Assembly: GCF_007859735.1 (NCBI RefSeq)
Contig: NZ_SIHI01000001.1
Location: 852,170 to 916,169 of the forward strand
Direction: 5' to 3'
Origin: Thalassoglobus neptunius
GTDB lineage: Bacteria > Planctomycetota > Planctomycetia > Planctomycetales > Planctomycetaceae
DNA length: 64,000 bases
Notes under the pieces: generated by a model
Seen by the model: only the letters and a program-made list of their open reading frames with translations
What the model was told of the DNA's origin: nothing
The model's database searches: none
Position numbers and translations under genes: made by a program
Part shown: one piece after another, positions 1 to 8,701 of the stretch
Layout of the letters: the number at the start of each line of letters is the position of its first letter
Numbering within the stretch: position 1 is the stretch's first letter

Positions 1-1332
1 GAACTCCCCAACTGGCTGCAGAAGGGGCCGTTTTCGGTCAGTGCGCTGTCAGTTGCTCTCAGCATCATCTGTGTTCTTGACTGCTTCGAATGGCTCTGGC
101 TTCGCGGCTGGACTCCCAACATGATTGCGTCATTTCTTCGTGAAACCGCATTGCATCCGAAGTCGTGGGGCTGGTTACTGGCTTCCATTCTTTTCGGATA
201 CATGGTTGTCGTCCCGGGAATCGATGCACTCCTGGAACCGTTTCGAGCCCCCGGTCCCACGTCGGAAGCACTTCCCGACATGACTTTCTCAGAAACCCTC
301 CGGCTGAGAACGACCGAGTTGTTCATGGTCTGTTGGTTCTTTTCTCTCGGGGCAACGATCGGCAGTTTTCTCAACGTGATTGTCTACCGATCGCCTCGAT
401 ATGAATCACTCATCCGAAAACGATCAGCGTGTCCCAGCTGCGGCCAGCGGATTGATGGAAGAGACAATATTCCTGTGCTCGCATGGATTCTTCTCAACGG
501 AAAATGTCGAAACTGCTCCGCTCCGATTTCGATGCGTTATCCCGTTGTCGAAGCTGTGACAGGCGGCATTTTCCTCTTGTTGTATTTTGTGGAACTAATT
601 TCGGGTGGACAAAACTTGCCCTCACGTTTCCCCAACTTGCACACCGGAGTCGTGTGGACTCTTCTCTATACGAAATGGGATCTCGTTGGTTATTACCTCT
701 ACCATTGCCTGCTGCTGATCTCCCTGCTCACTTGGGCACTCATCAGAATGGATGGTCAAAAAGTCCCGCTCCGAGCCATTGCAACGACATTTCTAATGGC
801 AGGGGGACCACTCATCATCCGGCCAGAACTTCTTCTTGTCTCCTGGTCACCGGTGCAGCCTTCCCACTGGGAACTGACCGCTTCCCAAGCGATCCTGACC
901 GCGATCATTGGTGCGTCCATCGGAGCGCTGATTGCAATTCTCGTGTTGAAGAGCCTTTTGCCGAGAACGACGAGCAACGGATACGAACGAGAATTCGTCG
1001 CAGGAGCCGCACTCATCGGAACCGTCATGGGATGGCAGGCGACATGCTCCATTATTGCACTCACTCTCTTGCTTCAGCTTCTCCAACACATACTCGCACT
1101 TTCTGGCTGGGGAGTTGCTCAAAGATGGCCGCTTACCGGTCTGATGCTTGTCGCCACCACTATTCAACTCTGTTTCTGGAGATGGATCGTGGAACACCTC
1201 TCCGCCTGCTGGCCCACCACGGGATTCAATTTGCTATCAATGATTGTCTGGGCAGCCACCTGCATCGGGTTGATCGTGCTGAACCGGAAGTTCGAGTCAT
1301 CGAAGGCAACTTCAGCGCCCGAAATGATTTGA
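1..1332 (+). CDS. Prepilin-peptidase-like (A24) membrane protein, 5' truncated by window edge
   Basis: The frame is open from base 1, with hydrophobic residues before the first Met at 121, so the gene probably starts outside the window. The conserved N-terminal methylation-type domain is clear: 'GSFLNVIVYR' followed by a four-Cys zinc motif, CPSC at 104-107 and CRNC at 129-132 (numbered from the Met at 121). About eight membrane segments are predicted by eye. Prepilin peptidases cleave and N-methylate type IV pilin-like precursors at the inner membrane. The first catalytic Asp is probably present ('IRMDG', D211). The second, in the GxGD motif before 'LGxxxGWQ', is missing: residues 289-306 align by the GWQ but have Phe where Asp is expected. 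The family is secure, but peptidase activity is doubtful. Confidence 0.8.
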   Translation, partial: ELPNWLQKGPFSVSALSVALSIICVLDCFEWLWLRGWTPNMIASFLRETALHPKSWGWLLASILFGYMVVVPGIDALLEPFRAPGPTSEALPDMTFSETLRLRTTELFMVCWFFSLGATIGSFLNVIVYRSPRYESLIRKRSACPSCGQRIDGRDNIPVLAWILLNGKCRNCSAPISMRYPVVEAVTGGIFLLLYFVELISGGQNLPSRFPNLHTGVVWTLLYTKWDLVGYYLYHCLLLISLLTWALIRMDGQKVPLRAIATTFLMAGGPLIIRPELLLVSWSPVQPSHWELTASQAILTAIIGASIGALIAILVLKSLLPRTTSNGYEREFVAGAALIGTVMGWQATCSIIALTLLLQLLQHILALSGWGVAQRWPLTGLMLVATTIQLCFWRWIVEHLSACWPTTGFNLLSMIVWAATCIGLIVLNRKFESSKATSAPEMI

Positions 1333-1719
1333 CGAACAAGAGAGCGATCGTTCCAGAGATTTCGGGCAAGACATGACTTTCACCTGCGCGATCATCTTTT
1401 TGAAAGCCCGACTTCCCATTGCTTTTCATCACTCCGCGTTGCTCATTCACGAACTTGAGTGCGGCGGTGAACGCTTTCGAATTGCCGCCAACGTCGTCGC
1501 ATACGAACCGAAGCGATCGCCCAAATTCTGGCAACGCAATCTGTCCTCAACAGATCTAGACACTCCAGATTTGTGAGCGACGCGCTCGTAACTTCACTCC
1601 TATTCTCCAAACAATCCTTGACGCGACAGCCCTTACCTGCATTGTACAGCTAAACAAGCATCAGGAAATCACACATTCAGTGAGCCGTAAGTCCACCCAC
1701 AAAATTCCGGAGGGTATTC
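1333..1719. other. Intergenic region upstream of the DoxX-MarR operon
   Basis: No convincing gene. Short ORFs here lack a ribosome site and recognisable sequence. The last 100 bases hold a possible promoter at 1618-1647 and a strong GGAGGG ribosome site at 1709-1714 for the next gene. Confidence 0.6.
1618..1647 (+). promoter_or_regulatory. Possible sigma70-like promoter for doxX-marR operon
   Basis: TTGACG at 1618-1623 is followed after 18 bases by TTGTAC at 1642-1647. The -35 is good and the -10 is poor. It lies about 70 bases before the DoxX start, where the MarR product would be expected to act. Weak evidence. Confidence 0.2.
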
Positions 1720-2172
1720 ATGGACCAGTTGAATACACGAAACGTTCGACTCCCGCGTCTCGCACTCGTGCTGCGGTTGCTCTTTGCGTTTTTCCTGTTG
1801 GGATCGGGAATCATGACGATGGGCCTCGGCATCAACGGAATGCCTGCGAACGACTCACCAGATGCGATTGGCAGGTTCATGGCGGCGCTGCAAGAGACCG
1901 GCTACCTGATCTTTTGGGTCGGACTGTTCAAGGCAGTGACTGGCGGTTTGATGTTTTTCCCCCGGACAGCCCCGATCGCAGTCCTGATGTCGCTGCCGTA
2001 CACCGTCAATATCCTGCTCTACGTGACACTCTTCGCTCAGAAATTCCTTGTCGTCGGCATTCCCGACTTCGCGGTGTCCGCACTGCTGATCTACTGCTAT
2101 TGGGACTGGTATCGCCCAATTTTCGCTGGGCCGACACCTCAAGTTTCTCAGGAGGGCGAAAATGCACTTTGA
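1720..2172 (+). CDS. DoxX-like membrane protein
   Basis: A 150-residue protein with four hydrophobic segments, the second starting near residue 60 ('YLIFWVGLFKAVTGGLMFF'), which matches the size and pattern of the DoxX/DoxD-like family. Members are small inner-membrane proteins often linked to redox or thiol stress, with unclear biochemistry. The start is fixed by GGAGGG six bases upstream. Its last codons overlap the next gene, a MarR regulator, by 11 bases, so the two are almost certainly co-transcribed. The family call rests on topology and general resemblance, not on a catalytic motif. Confidence 0.65.
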   Translation: MDQLNTRNVRLPRLALVLRLLFAFFLLGSGIMTMGLGINGMPANDSPDAIGRFMAALQETGYLIFWVGLFKAVTGGLMFFPRTAPIAVLMSLPYTVNILLYVTLFAQKFLVVGIPDFAVSALLIYCYWDWYRPIFAGPTPQVSQEGENAL

Positions 2173-2626
2173 TTCCGAGTCGTCTCCGGGATTCGCAATC
2201 GGGCGAGTCTCTTATCTGATTCGCGCAGGGATGGCGGCGGTGTTGAAGGACGCCGGTTGGCCGTTCTCTCCGGAAGAAACGCAGACGTTGATCACGTTGT
2301 CAGATGCGGGTGCCCCACTCAGCATGAACGAACTGGCGTCGCTGATGATTCGTGATCCAACCACGGTGAAACGACAACTGAATCGGCTCGTCGATCACAA
2401 GTTCGTTCAGAGAACTGCCTCCGCCGACGATGCCCGCGTCGTCATGATCAGCTTGACGAAACGTGGTGAACAACAGCTGCAAACGGTGCTTCCCTCACTC
2501 GACAACCTGCGGAAAGTCACCCTCAAGGGCATTTCGAATGAGGAATTGAAAGTGAGTCTGAAAGTTCTGCAAGTGATGCAGAAGAACTTGTCCAACCATC
2601 TTTCCAAGGAATCAAATCATGGCTAA
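2162..2626 (+). CDS. MarR-family transcriptional regulator
   Basis: A 154-residue winged-helix protein. Residues about 35-100 carry the typical pattern: a helix with 'SMNELASLM', a recognition helix ('DPTTVKRQLNRLVDH') and a wing with 'RTASADDARVVMISLT'. MarR proteins bind palindromic operators as dimers and usually repress their own operon until a phenolic or oxidant ligand binds. An AGGAGGG site lies just before the ATG, inside the end of the DoxX gene. The stop overlaps the next start by eight bases, so all three genes are translationally coupled. It probably controls this operon; the ligand is unknown. Confidence 0.88.
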   Translation: MHFDSESSPGFAIGRVSYLIRAGMAAVLKDAGWPFSPEETQTLITLSDAGAPLSMNELASLMIRDPTTVKRQLNRLVDHKFVQRTASADDARVVMISLTKRGEQQLQTVLPSLDNLRKVTLKGISNEELKVSLKVLQVMQKNLSNHLSKESNHG

Positions 2627-3995
2627 GAACTGCAAGCTTCATTGCTTTGTTGTCATCGCAGTGGCTGCTGTCACGACACCGGTCGTCTTCGGTCAGACGA
2701 AATTCGAACCGGCCAAAGCACTCAACATGCTCAACACGCAGGAGCAACAATTCGATAAAGGCGTGATCAAAGTCGCAGACAACGTCTTCACCGCTGTTGG
2801 TTTTCACGGCGCGAATACTTCGATGATCGTCGGCGATGACGGTGTCATTATTATCGACACTCTTTTCGGGCCGAGCAGCGCATCGGAAGCAAACAAGGCA
2901 TTCCGAAAGTTCAGCGATAAGCCAGTCAAGGCGATCATCTATACTCACAGCCATGGGGATCACACTGGAGGTGCGAGCGCCTTTACTGGAATGGAACGCC
3001 CCGATGTTTACGCGACGGAAGATTTCGGCTCAGCCGAAGGTGCGAGCGCAGCGGTGGCTCCAGTCAAAGCGAAACGAAACGTCAGACAGTTTGGCCGAAC
3101 GCTTTCCCCCACCGAAAGCACCAACCGTGGTGTTGCACCCTCCAACACCAACGACAGCGATCGAGGAGAAGGCTTTATCCCTCCGAATATTTCGATCCCG
3201 AACAGTGGACTCAAAACGACAATCGCGGGTGTTGATATTGAGTTTTACATCGGGCCCGGAGAAACCGACGACGCGATGTTCATCTGGCTTCCCAAGGAGA
3301 AAGTGTTGTTCTCCGGCGACAATTTTTACCGATCCTTTCCCAATCTCTATGCGATTCGCGGAACAGTCTATCGAGATGTCCTGAAGTGGTCCGAAAGCGT
3401 CGCAAAGATGGCCGAATTCAAACCACACGTTTTGGTTCCGGGGCACACCAAGCCGATTCAAGGAGAAGAAGCGACTTCTGCTCTTAGTGATTACAGCGAA
3501 GCCATTCGAAGTGTTTATGACCAAACCGTCGATGGCATCAACGCCGGCAAAAGCCCCGATCAGCTTGCACATGAAGTCCAACTTCCCGAACACCTGAAAA
3601 ACAAGCCCTATCTGATCGAGTTCTACGGCTCGGTTCCGCATGCAGTTCGGGCCATCTATTCGGGGCTGTTGGGTTGGTACGACGGAAACCCCACAACATT
3701 GAGTCCGCTTGAACCGAGAACCAAAGCAAAGAAAATCGCTGAACTTGCTGGTGGCACACAGCAACTCGTTGAGCAAATGAATTCCGCCTTGGCGAATGAA
3801 TACTATCAATGGGCACTGGAACTTTCAGACCACGTCAAGTGGTTGGAAGGTGCCGACAGAGAACACGCACGCAAGGTGAAGATCAGTGCACTGAGGGGAC
3901 TGGCTGCACAGGAATACAACGCCCCCAACCGCAACTACTACCTAAGCTACGCCAACGAACTCGAATCCGGACAGCTGAGCGAAGTGTGGTTTTAG
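2619..3995 (+). CDS. Secreted alkyl-sulfatase-like metallo-beta-lactamase-fold hydrolase
   Basis: 458 residues. A signal peptide ends near residue 26 ('VVFGQ'). The metal motif HSHGDH is at residues 110-115, with GPGET and SGDN further on and 'PGH' near residue 278, the order seen in SdsA1/BDS1-type sulfatases. 'NLYAIRG' also matches that group. The C-terminal part ('NEYYQWALELSDHV') matches the alkyl sulfatase dimerisation domain. The protein ends there, without the SCP2-like C-terminal domain of full-length enzymes (about 650 residues). Those enzymes cleave long-chain alkyl sulfates such as SDS. Co-expression with DoxX and MarR suggests a response to surfactant-like compounds. The exact substrate is inferred. 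Confidence 0.8.
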   Translation: MAKNCKLHCFVVIAVAAVTTPVVFGQTKFEPAKALNMLNTQEQQFDKGVIKVADNVFTAVGFHGANTSMIVGDDGVIIIDTLFGPSSASEANKAFRKFSDKPVKAIIYTHSHGDHTGGASAFTGMERPDVYATEDFGSAEGASAAVAPVKAKRNVRQFGRTLSPTESTNRGVAPSNTNDSDRGEGFIPPNISIPNSGLKTTIAGVDIEFYIGPGETDDAMFIWLPKEKVLFSGDNFYRSFPNLYAIRGTVYRDVLKWSESVAKMAEFKPHVLVPGHTKPIQGEEATSALSDYSEAIRSVYDQTVDGINAGKSPDQLAHEVQLPEHLKNKPYLIEFYGSVPHAVRAIYSGLLGWYDGNPTTLSPLEPRTKAKKIAELAGGTQQLVEQMNSALANEYYQWALELSDHVKWLEGADREHARKVKISALRGLAAQEYNAPNRNYYLSYANELESGQLSEVWF

Positions 3996-4289
3996 AACGC
4001 TTTGAAGCACTCTCGACACACATTCCTGCAAACGAATGCTGCAGCGACTCGTTAAATCACTGACTACGCATCAGGAAGTTACTTTCAGATTTCTCTCAAG
4101 ACTTGCTGAACGCCACGAACGACTTCGACAGTGAATTCACTGGCCTTCACGAGATTCAAAGGCCGCATGGCTGAGAAAATCATGACATCCCAAGTGCCTT
4201 GAACTTCGAACTCCAAACGTTCGAACAGTTCAGTGAGTCCGAGAGAGAAAAGCCCCAACCCGCATCCGCCGGATGCTCCCAATAGCAAA

Positions 4290-4375
4290 TAGCCGAGGGG
4301 GGACTCGAACCCCCACGGAGGTTACCCTCCTCGGGATTTTAAGTCCCGTGCGTCTGCCAATTCCGCCACTCGGCC
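4290..4375 (-). tRNA. tRNA-Leu (UAA anticodon)
   Basis: 86 bases. The minus strand folds as a type II tRNA: seven-pair acceptor GGCCGAG/CUCGGCU (the outermost pair is G-U), D-arm CGGAAUUGG, anticodon stem CGGGA/UCCCG with loop CUUAAAA giving UAA, a long variable arm GGAGG-GUAA-CCUCC, and a T-arm with GUUCGAGUC. The discriminator base is A, as leucyl-tRNA synthetase requires. CCA is not encoded. No integrase lies beside it. Confidence 0.97.
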
Positions 4376-4633
4376 TGAAAAGTCATCGAAACGAATTGGG
4401 TGGTCGACCGGTTTCGACGAGCGAATGCTAATTGAGTCAGGGGCTCCCTCGCAACCTTGATCCCTCTCGTTCAGTGGGTTCATTCTAAACTTGGAATGTG
4501 GAGGTGATTTCACCGGGAACATTTATCGAGGAGGCAGTCCGCGAGACAAGAGAGTTCATTGACTCCGCATGAAGTCGGGTTGCTTCTTAACGATTCAATC
4601 AAAGCAGACAATTTCGAAACGCCCAAAGTTCCC

Positions 4634-4978
4634 TTAATATCGCAGAATCGAATCATCGATTTCGAGGGACCATTGGTCGATGCCGCCTGCCATGTTTTGC
4701 ACGCGTTGAAATCCCTGCTGTCTCAGCCAGTTCGTCACACGGAGGCTGCGTCCCCCGTGATGACAATGGATGATGAGATGATCGTTTTTGTGCGGTTCCA
4801 GTTCACTCGCACGATCAGCGAATTCACTCAGTGGAATCAGAACCGTTCCGTCAATTTTTGCCGTTTCGTATTCGTCCGGCTCGCGGCAATCAACGAAAAC
4901 AATCGATTCCGAATTGCTGAGCAGGGAATGGGCTTCCTGAACAGAGATATTGACAGGCAGTTCGACTGATTCGTTCAT
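4634..4978 (-). CDS. Single-domain rhodanese-like protein
   Basis: 114 residues, one rhodanese domain. The active-site loop is 'HCHHGGRS' with Cys72, and the start has the family pattern 'FVDCREPDEYE'. It ends with 'MAGGIDQW', typical of the domain's last helix. Such proteins carry persulfide sulfur on the catalytic Cys and are usually cytoplasmic. It starts 11 bases after the tatC stop on the same strand, so it is probably the second gene of a tatC operon. Which sulfur acceptor it serves cannot be told. Confidence 0.9.
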   Translation of the reverse strand: MNESVELPVNISVQEAHSLLSNSESIVFVDCREPDEYETAKIDGTVLIPLSEFADRASELEPHKNDHLIIHCHHGGRSLRVTNWLRQQGFQRVQNMAGGIDQWSLEIDDSILRY

Positions 4979-4989
4979 GGCAAAGATTT

Positions 4990-6108
4990 TCAGACAGATG
5001 GTTCGGCGTCGAATGGCGATTTCGAAGGCGCCCAGACACAGAGTTTGATTCCCAACTCGTAGAGACCGATCAATGGAACCATCATGAGCAACATACTCAT
5101 CGGATCGGCGGGGGTGAGAATCATGGATAGAATGGCGATCACGAGAATGGCCATCCTTCGCTGCTCACGGTACTGCTCGACGGTAAAGATCGAAATTCGT
5201 TCGAGGAAAAGCATCGCCAGTGGCAATTGAAAACTAATTCCAAACATCAACGGCAGCATGACGGCGAAGCTGATCCATTCCGAAATGCGAATCTGCGGGC
5301 TGATTTCCAACGTGGAATTGAACTTCAAAAGAAAGTTCAGCACGAAGGGAAAGACCGCATAAAAACAAAACGCTGCACCAACGAGAAACAACCCGAGACT
5401 CATGGTGCCGTACAGATAGACAAACTTTCGCTCGTGCGGATAAAGCCCTGCCGCCACAAACAACCACAGTTGATAAAAAATCCACGGGCTTGAGAGCACG
5501 AGCCCCGCAATCAGCGAGACTTTGACATACGTCAGGAAGGCTTCCTGAACGTTCAACGTGACTGCACGTCGAGACTGTTCGACGGTTGCCTGAAACTGAG
5601 CAAACTCTGGTGCTTGCAACGTCAGAGTGACAGTCGGAGACGGTTCGGCCTCAGTGTCGGTAGAATCTGGTTCCGGTGTTTGTGGAAACTGATCGGGGAC
5701 AACTCTGTTGAGGGCTTTGGATAACTCTGCCGTCGAAACGCGAACTTTTACAACATCGGGATGAGCGAGTTTTTCTTCCTCATCGATGACCACCACTTCT
5801 CCGGTTTCTTCATCGATCTCCGTTTTCGGAGGTTTTCCGAAGACGAGTTCGGACAGCGTGTCGAGTCCCCAGTCTTCCTGCCATCCGCTGGCGACGTCAT
5901 CGTCAACGGCAACGTCGGAATAATTCGCCAATGCCCGGTCGATAGGCCGTCGAATGAAGTCGACGAGCGCCGTCCCGTTAAGCAGGCAAATTGCTACGGC
6001 GATGACGAGACCGATAATTGCACGGATCAGATGCACTCGAAGGATTTCGAGGTGCTCCCCGAAAGTCATCGACGAATCGTCGAACAAGTCTTTAGTTTGC
6101 TGATTCAT
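4990..6108 (-). CDS. tatC: Sec-independent protein translocase subunit TatC
   Basis: 372 residues, longer than the usual 250. It starts with the TatC hallmark 'FGEHLEILRVHLIRA' and has six membrane segments. The second is preceded by an amphipathic stretch, and a 'YPHERKF' motif follows it. TatC binds twin-arginine signal peptides and forms the core of the Tat export channel. The first periplasmic loop, about residues 60-190, is greatly enlarged and acidic, with many Asp/Glu and a 'TDTEAEPS' linker. Tat substrates are present in this window (DUF1501 protein, sulfite oxidase). No tatA/tatB gene is adjacent. Confidence 0.95.
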   Translation of the reverse strand: MNQQTKDLFDDSSMTFGEHLEILRVHLIRAIIGLVIAVAICLLNGTALVDFIRRPIDRALANYSDVAVDDDVASGWQEDWGLDTLSELVFGKPPKTEIDEETGEVVVIDEEEKLAHPDVVKVRVSTAELSKALNRVVPDQFPQTPEPDSTDTEAEPSPTVTLTLQAPEFAQFQATVEQSRRAVTLNVQEAFLTYVKVSLIAGLVLSSPWIFYQLWLFVAAGLYPHERKFVYLYGTMSLGLFLVGAAFCFYAVFPFVLNFLLKFNSTLEISPQIRISEWISFAVMLPLMFGISFQLPLAMLFLERISIFTVEQYREQRRMAILVIAILSMILTPADPMSMLLMMVPLIGLYELGIKLCVWAPSKSPFDAEPSV

Positions 6109-6428
6109 GAAACAAGCTCAGTGAATACCCAATGGAGAATGCGCCGTGAAAAGCGAGTCGGCGTGATGTGGCATTCACTCCCAGTGACCCGGCATGACAG
6201 GTCGATCGAGCAAACGATTCGTCTCGATCCTAGTACTGATCGCCGGTGAATGCAACGTCTCTTTCATTAGTCCAACCGTTTCTCCGACAATGCAATCCCC
6301 TCGCTACGTTGTCTCAAATGGTCGCGGATTCGCGGGTTGAAAGATCGCTCCACAAACTCATCCAGAAATCGGTGAATTCGGGGCGATCTCTCAAACGTCT
6401 CAATTCAACGACAACCCAGCCACAAACT
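6109..6428. other. Intergenic region between tatC start and E2 stop
   Basis: No gene seen. An imperfect 12-base inverted repeat, TTGAAAGATCGC near 6339 and GCGATCTCTCAA near 6385, brackets about 34 bases. It has no T-run on either side, so I do not call it a terminator. Confidence 0.5.
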
Positions 6429-8168
6429 TTAGACGGTCGTCAGAAGCTGAAACGGATCCGCAAGAAGATTACAGAAGGACACCAGGAATCGTGCTGCGTC
6501 CGCCCCGTTGATGACTCGGTGGTCGTAGGACAGGCTTAACGGCAGCATCAATCGTTCTTGTACGTTTCCGTCGACCAATTGCAGTTCTTTTTGACCGCGT
6601 GACATTCCCAGAATGCAGACTTCCGGGTAGTTCACGATCGGAGTAAACCCGACGCCACCGATTCCTCCGAGATTCGTCACGGTACAGGTTGCTCCCTGCA
6701 TGTCGTCGACGGGGAGTTTTCGGTCTCGGGCTTTGTGAGCCATTTCGGTCAACTCTGCAGCGATGTCAAGAATACTTTTCTTGTCGCAGTTCTTGATAAC
6801 AGGGACGAGTAGTCCGTGATCCGTGTCGACTGCACAGCCGATGTTGTAGAACTTTTTGAAGACGATCTCGTTGGTCTCGGGATCGAGGCTACTGTTGAAC
6901 TTTGGAAATCCTTGCAGGCAGGTCGTGAGTGCCTTGATCACGATGGCAGTCATGGTGACCTTCGGACCGTTCTGCCCGATTCCTTTTGAGAATCGCTTAC
7001 GTGCGGCTTCGAGGTCGGTGATGTCTGCTCGGTCGTGTTGTGTGACGTGCGGGATGACGTTCCACGAAACGGTGAGATTTTCTGCAGCTGTCCGTGAGAG
7101 CTTGTTCATCTTCTCGCGGCTGACAGCTCCGAACTTGGAGAAATCGGGCAGCGGTGGCGGAGCGATGGAGCCAGAAGCAATCATCTCTCCCGAACTTCCG
7201 GATCGGCCGACAATTAAGCCAGAAGGATCCTGCAAACGCTTTCGGACGTATGCCTGAACATCGTCTGCGCTGATCCGTCCTCCACTCCCAGTCCCTTTGA
7301 CTTGAGTGAGATCGACTCCCAGCTCGCGAGCGAGTCGACGTGTTGACGGAGCCGCTGGAACGGGAATTCCGTTTGTTTTTTCCGCTGTTTTTTCGGACGC
7401 GGCAGCGACGCTCTGCTTGGGAGGTGCTTGAACAGCTGTCTGTGACTCCGACTTCGCTGGAGCTGCTGCTGGAGACTCCGAACTGGCAGCACTGGAAGAT
7501 TTTTTCTCAGGCGTGGACACTGGAGCTTTGTCGCCTGATCCTGACGAGACGACCGAAGATGTCTCAAACGATATGACTTTCTGCCCGACGGAAACCGTAT
7601 CACCGGAGTTCACATGAATTTTCGTGACTTTCCCAGTGTGTTCGCTGGGAAGTTCGACGACGGCCTTCTCAGTCTCCAGCTCCATGAGAGGAGTTCCGGC
7701 TGAAACAGAATCCCCTTCTGAAACGAGGATTTCCGCGACATCTGCAGAGTCGACCCCTTCGCCGAGCGGAGGCAGAGCGAAGTCGACCTCGCCTGTGACC
7801 ATTTCCGTTGGAGCGGAAGCGGCTTTCGGAGCTTCTTCCGATTTCGGTTCCGCAGCCTTGGGTTCAGGCTCAGTCCCCTGCTCTTCGGTTGTCGTTGGCT
7901 CGGTTTCGGCGGGAGAACTGGCTGCGTCATCTTCCGCAGCGACCACCATGTAAACCTGACCGACCTGGATGGTATCACCCGAGTCGACGACTATTTTCTC
8001 AATTTTCCCGGCATGAGGCGCTGGAAGTTCGACAACAGCCTTCTCTGTTTCCAATTCCATGAGAGGCTGCTCGGCAGCGACAGTATCTCCGACAGAGACC
8101 AGGATCTCTGCGACGTCTGCTTCCGCAACACCTTCGCCAATACTCGGCAGTTCCCACTCAATGCTCAT
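6429..8168 (-). CDS. aceF: Dihydrolipoamide acetyltransferase (E2) with two lipoyl domains
   Basis: 579 residues. Two lipoyl domains, about 1-78 and 127-205, each carry the lipoylation motif 'ETEKAVVE' (first Lys at 43). Long Ala/Pro/Glu linkers follow. A peripheral-subunit-binding domain is at about 270-308 ('STRRLARELGVDL'). The catalytic domain ends with 'YDHRVINGADAARF', which holds the active-site His. E2 forms the core of the pyruvate (or another 2-oxoacid) dehydrogenase complex and passes acetyl groups to CoA. No E1 or E3 gene flanks it, so the complex genes are scattered. The pyruvate substrate is inferred from the two-lipoyl architecture. Confidence 0.9.
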   Translation of the reverse strand: MSIEWELPSIGEGVAEADVAEILVSVGDTVAAEQPLMELETEKAVVELPAPHAGKIEKIVVDSGDTIQVGQVYMVVAAEDDAASSPAETEPTTTEEQGTEPEPKAAEPKSEEAPKAASAPTEMVTGEVDFALPPLGEGVDSADVAEILVSEGDSVSAGTPLMELETEKAVVELPSEHTGKVTKIHVNSGDTVSVGQKVISFETSSVVSSGSGDKAPVSTPEKKSSSAASSESPAAAPAKSESQTAVQAPPKQSVAAASEKTAEKTNGIPVPAAPSTRRLARELGVDLTQVKGTGSGGRISADDVQAYVRKRLQDPSGLIVGRSGSSGEMIASGSIAPPPLPDFSKFGAVSREKMNKLSRTAAENLTVSWNVIPHVTQHDRADITDLEAARKRFSKGIGQNGPKVTMTAIVIKALTTCLQGFPKFNSSLDPETNEIVFKKFYNIGCAVDTDHGLLVPVIKNCDKKSILDIAAELTEMAHKARDRKLPVDDMQGATCTVTNLGGIGGVGFTPIVNYPEVCILGMSRGQKELQLVDGNVQERLMLPLSLSYDHRVINGADAARFLVSFCNLLADPFQLLTTV

Positions 8169-8701
8169 CTTGAATCAATCTTCGTTGAAATGACTGAGAA
8201 GGGTCAGATCCCCTTCCATTCCTACGCTTTCCAAAGCGCGCAATGCTTTCCCTGGGACTTCCCTTGGATGATAGTATTCCAGACTTGGCGTCGGTAGTGA
8301 CGTCTCCCAAGAATTTCGACCAGTCGACAAGCTGAGAAACACAGAATTCTCAAATGGTCCACAAGTCATTCGCTGAGTTCACGCGGTCGCCAGCGATGAA
8401 GCCAGTTTTCGCCGCTTTTCTTGTGTGAAGATTTGATAAAACCTCGCAGGCGTCAAATTCGTCTTTCTTCGAAATCGACAACACTATTCTAGTCGGTCCG
8501 GCAACAAAGCGAATTCACGCCAAAATCAACTTGGGAACTTCAGTCGTGATCGATACATTGCACGTACGCTTTCAGAGAATCGACTTCTCATCCGTGAGAT
8601 CGGCAACACGTTGACGCCATGCAGAAAGTGAACTTTCGCGAAACCCGAAGTTTCAGGAATTCATTGCCCATCAGTGAATCCGGCACCAACGGCGCACTCC
8701 C
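8169..8701. other. 533-base intergenic region between divergent E2 and acyltransferase genes
   Basis: Both promoters should lie here. A TAGAAT-like -10 reads on the minus strand at 8486-8491, but no matching -35 is seen. I find no riboswitch, repeat or credible ORF. Confidence 0.5.

Noticed and set aside
483-1376. 297-codon plus-strand ORF inside the prepilin peptidase gene
   Set aside because: Overlaps the secure frame; its composition is Arg/His/Ser-rich, typical of a shadow frame.
3030-3809. 259-codon minus-strand ORF opposite the sulfatase-like gene
   Set aside because: Antisense shadow of a gene with clear catalytic motifs.
4085-4288. 67-codon minus-strand ORF just after tRNA-Leu
   Set aside because: It opens with TTG one base after the tRNA end, leaving no room for a ribosome site, and the sequence is not recognised. 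A fragment of an older gene is possible but not supported.
4290-4375. tRNA-Leu as an attachment site for an integrated element
   Set aside because: No integrase, no direct repeat of the tRNA end and no foreign-looking genes beside it.
6339-6396. Imperfect inverted repeat after the E2 gene
   Set aside because: Stem is interrupted, loop is long and no T-run follows; not a convincing terminator.
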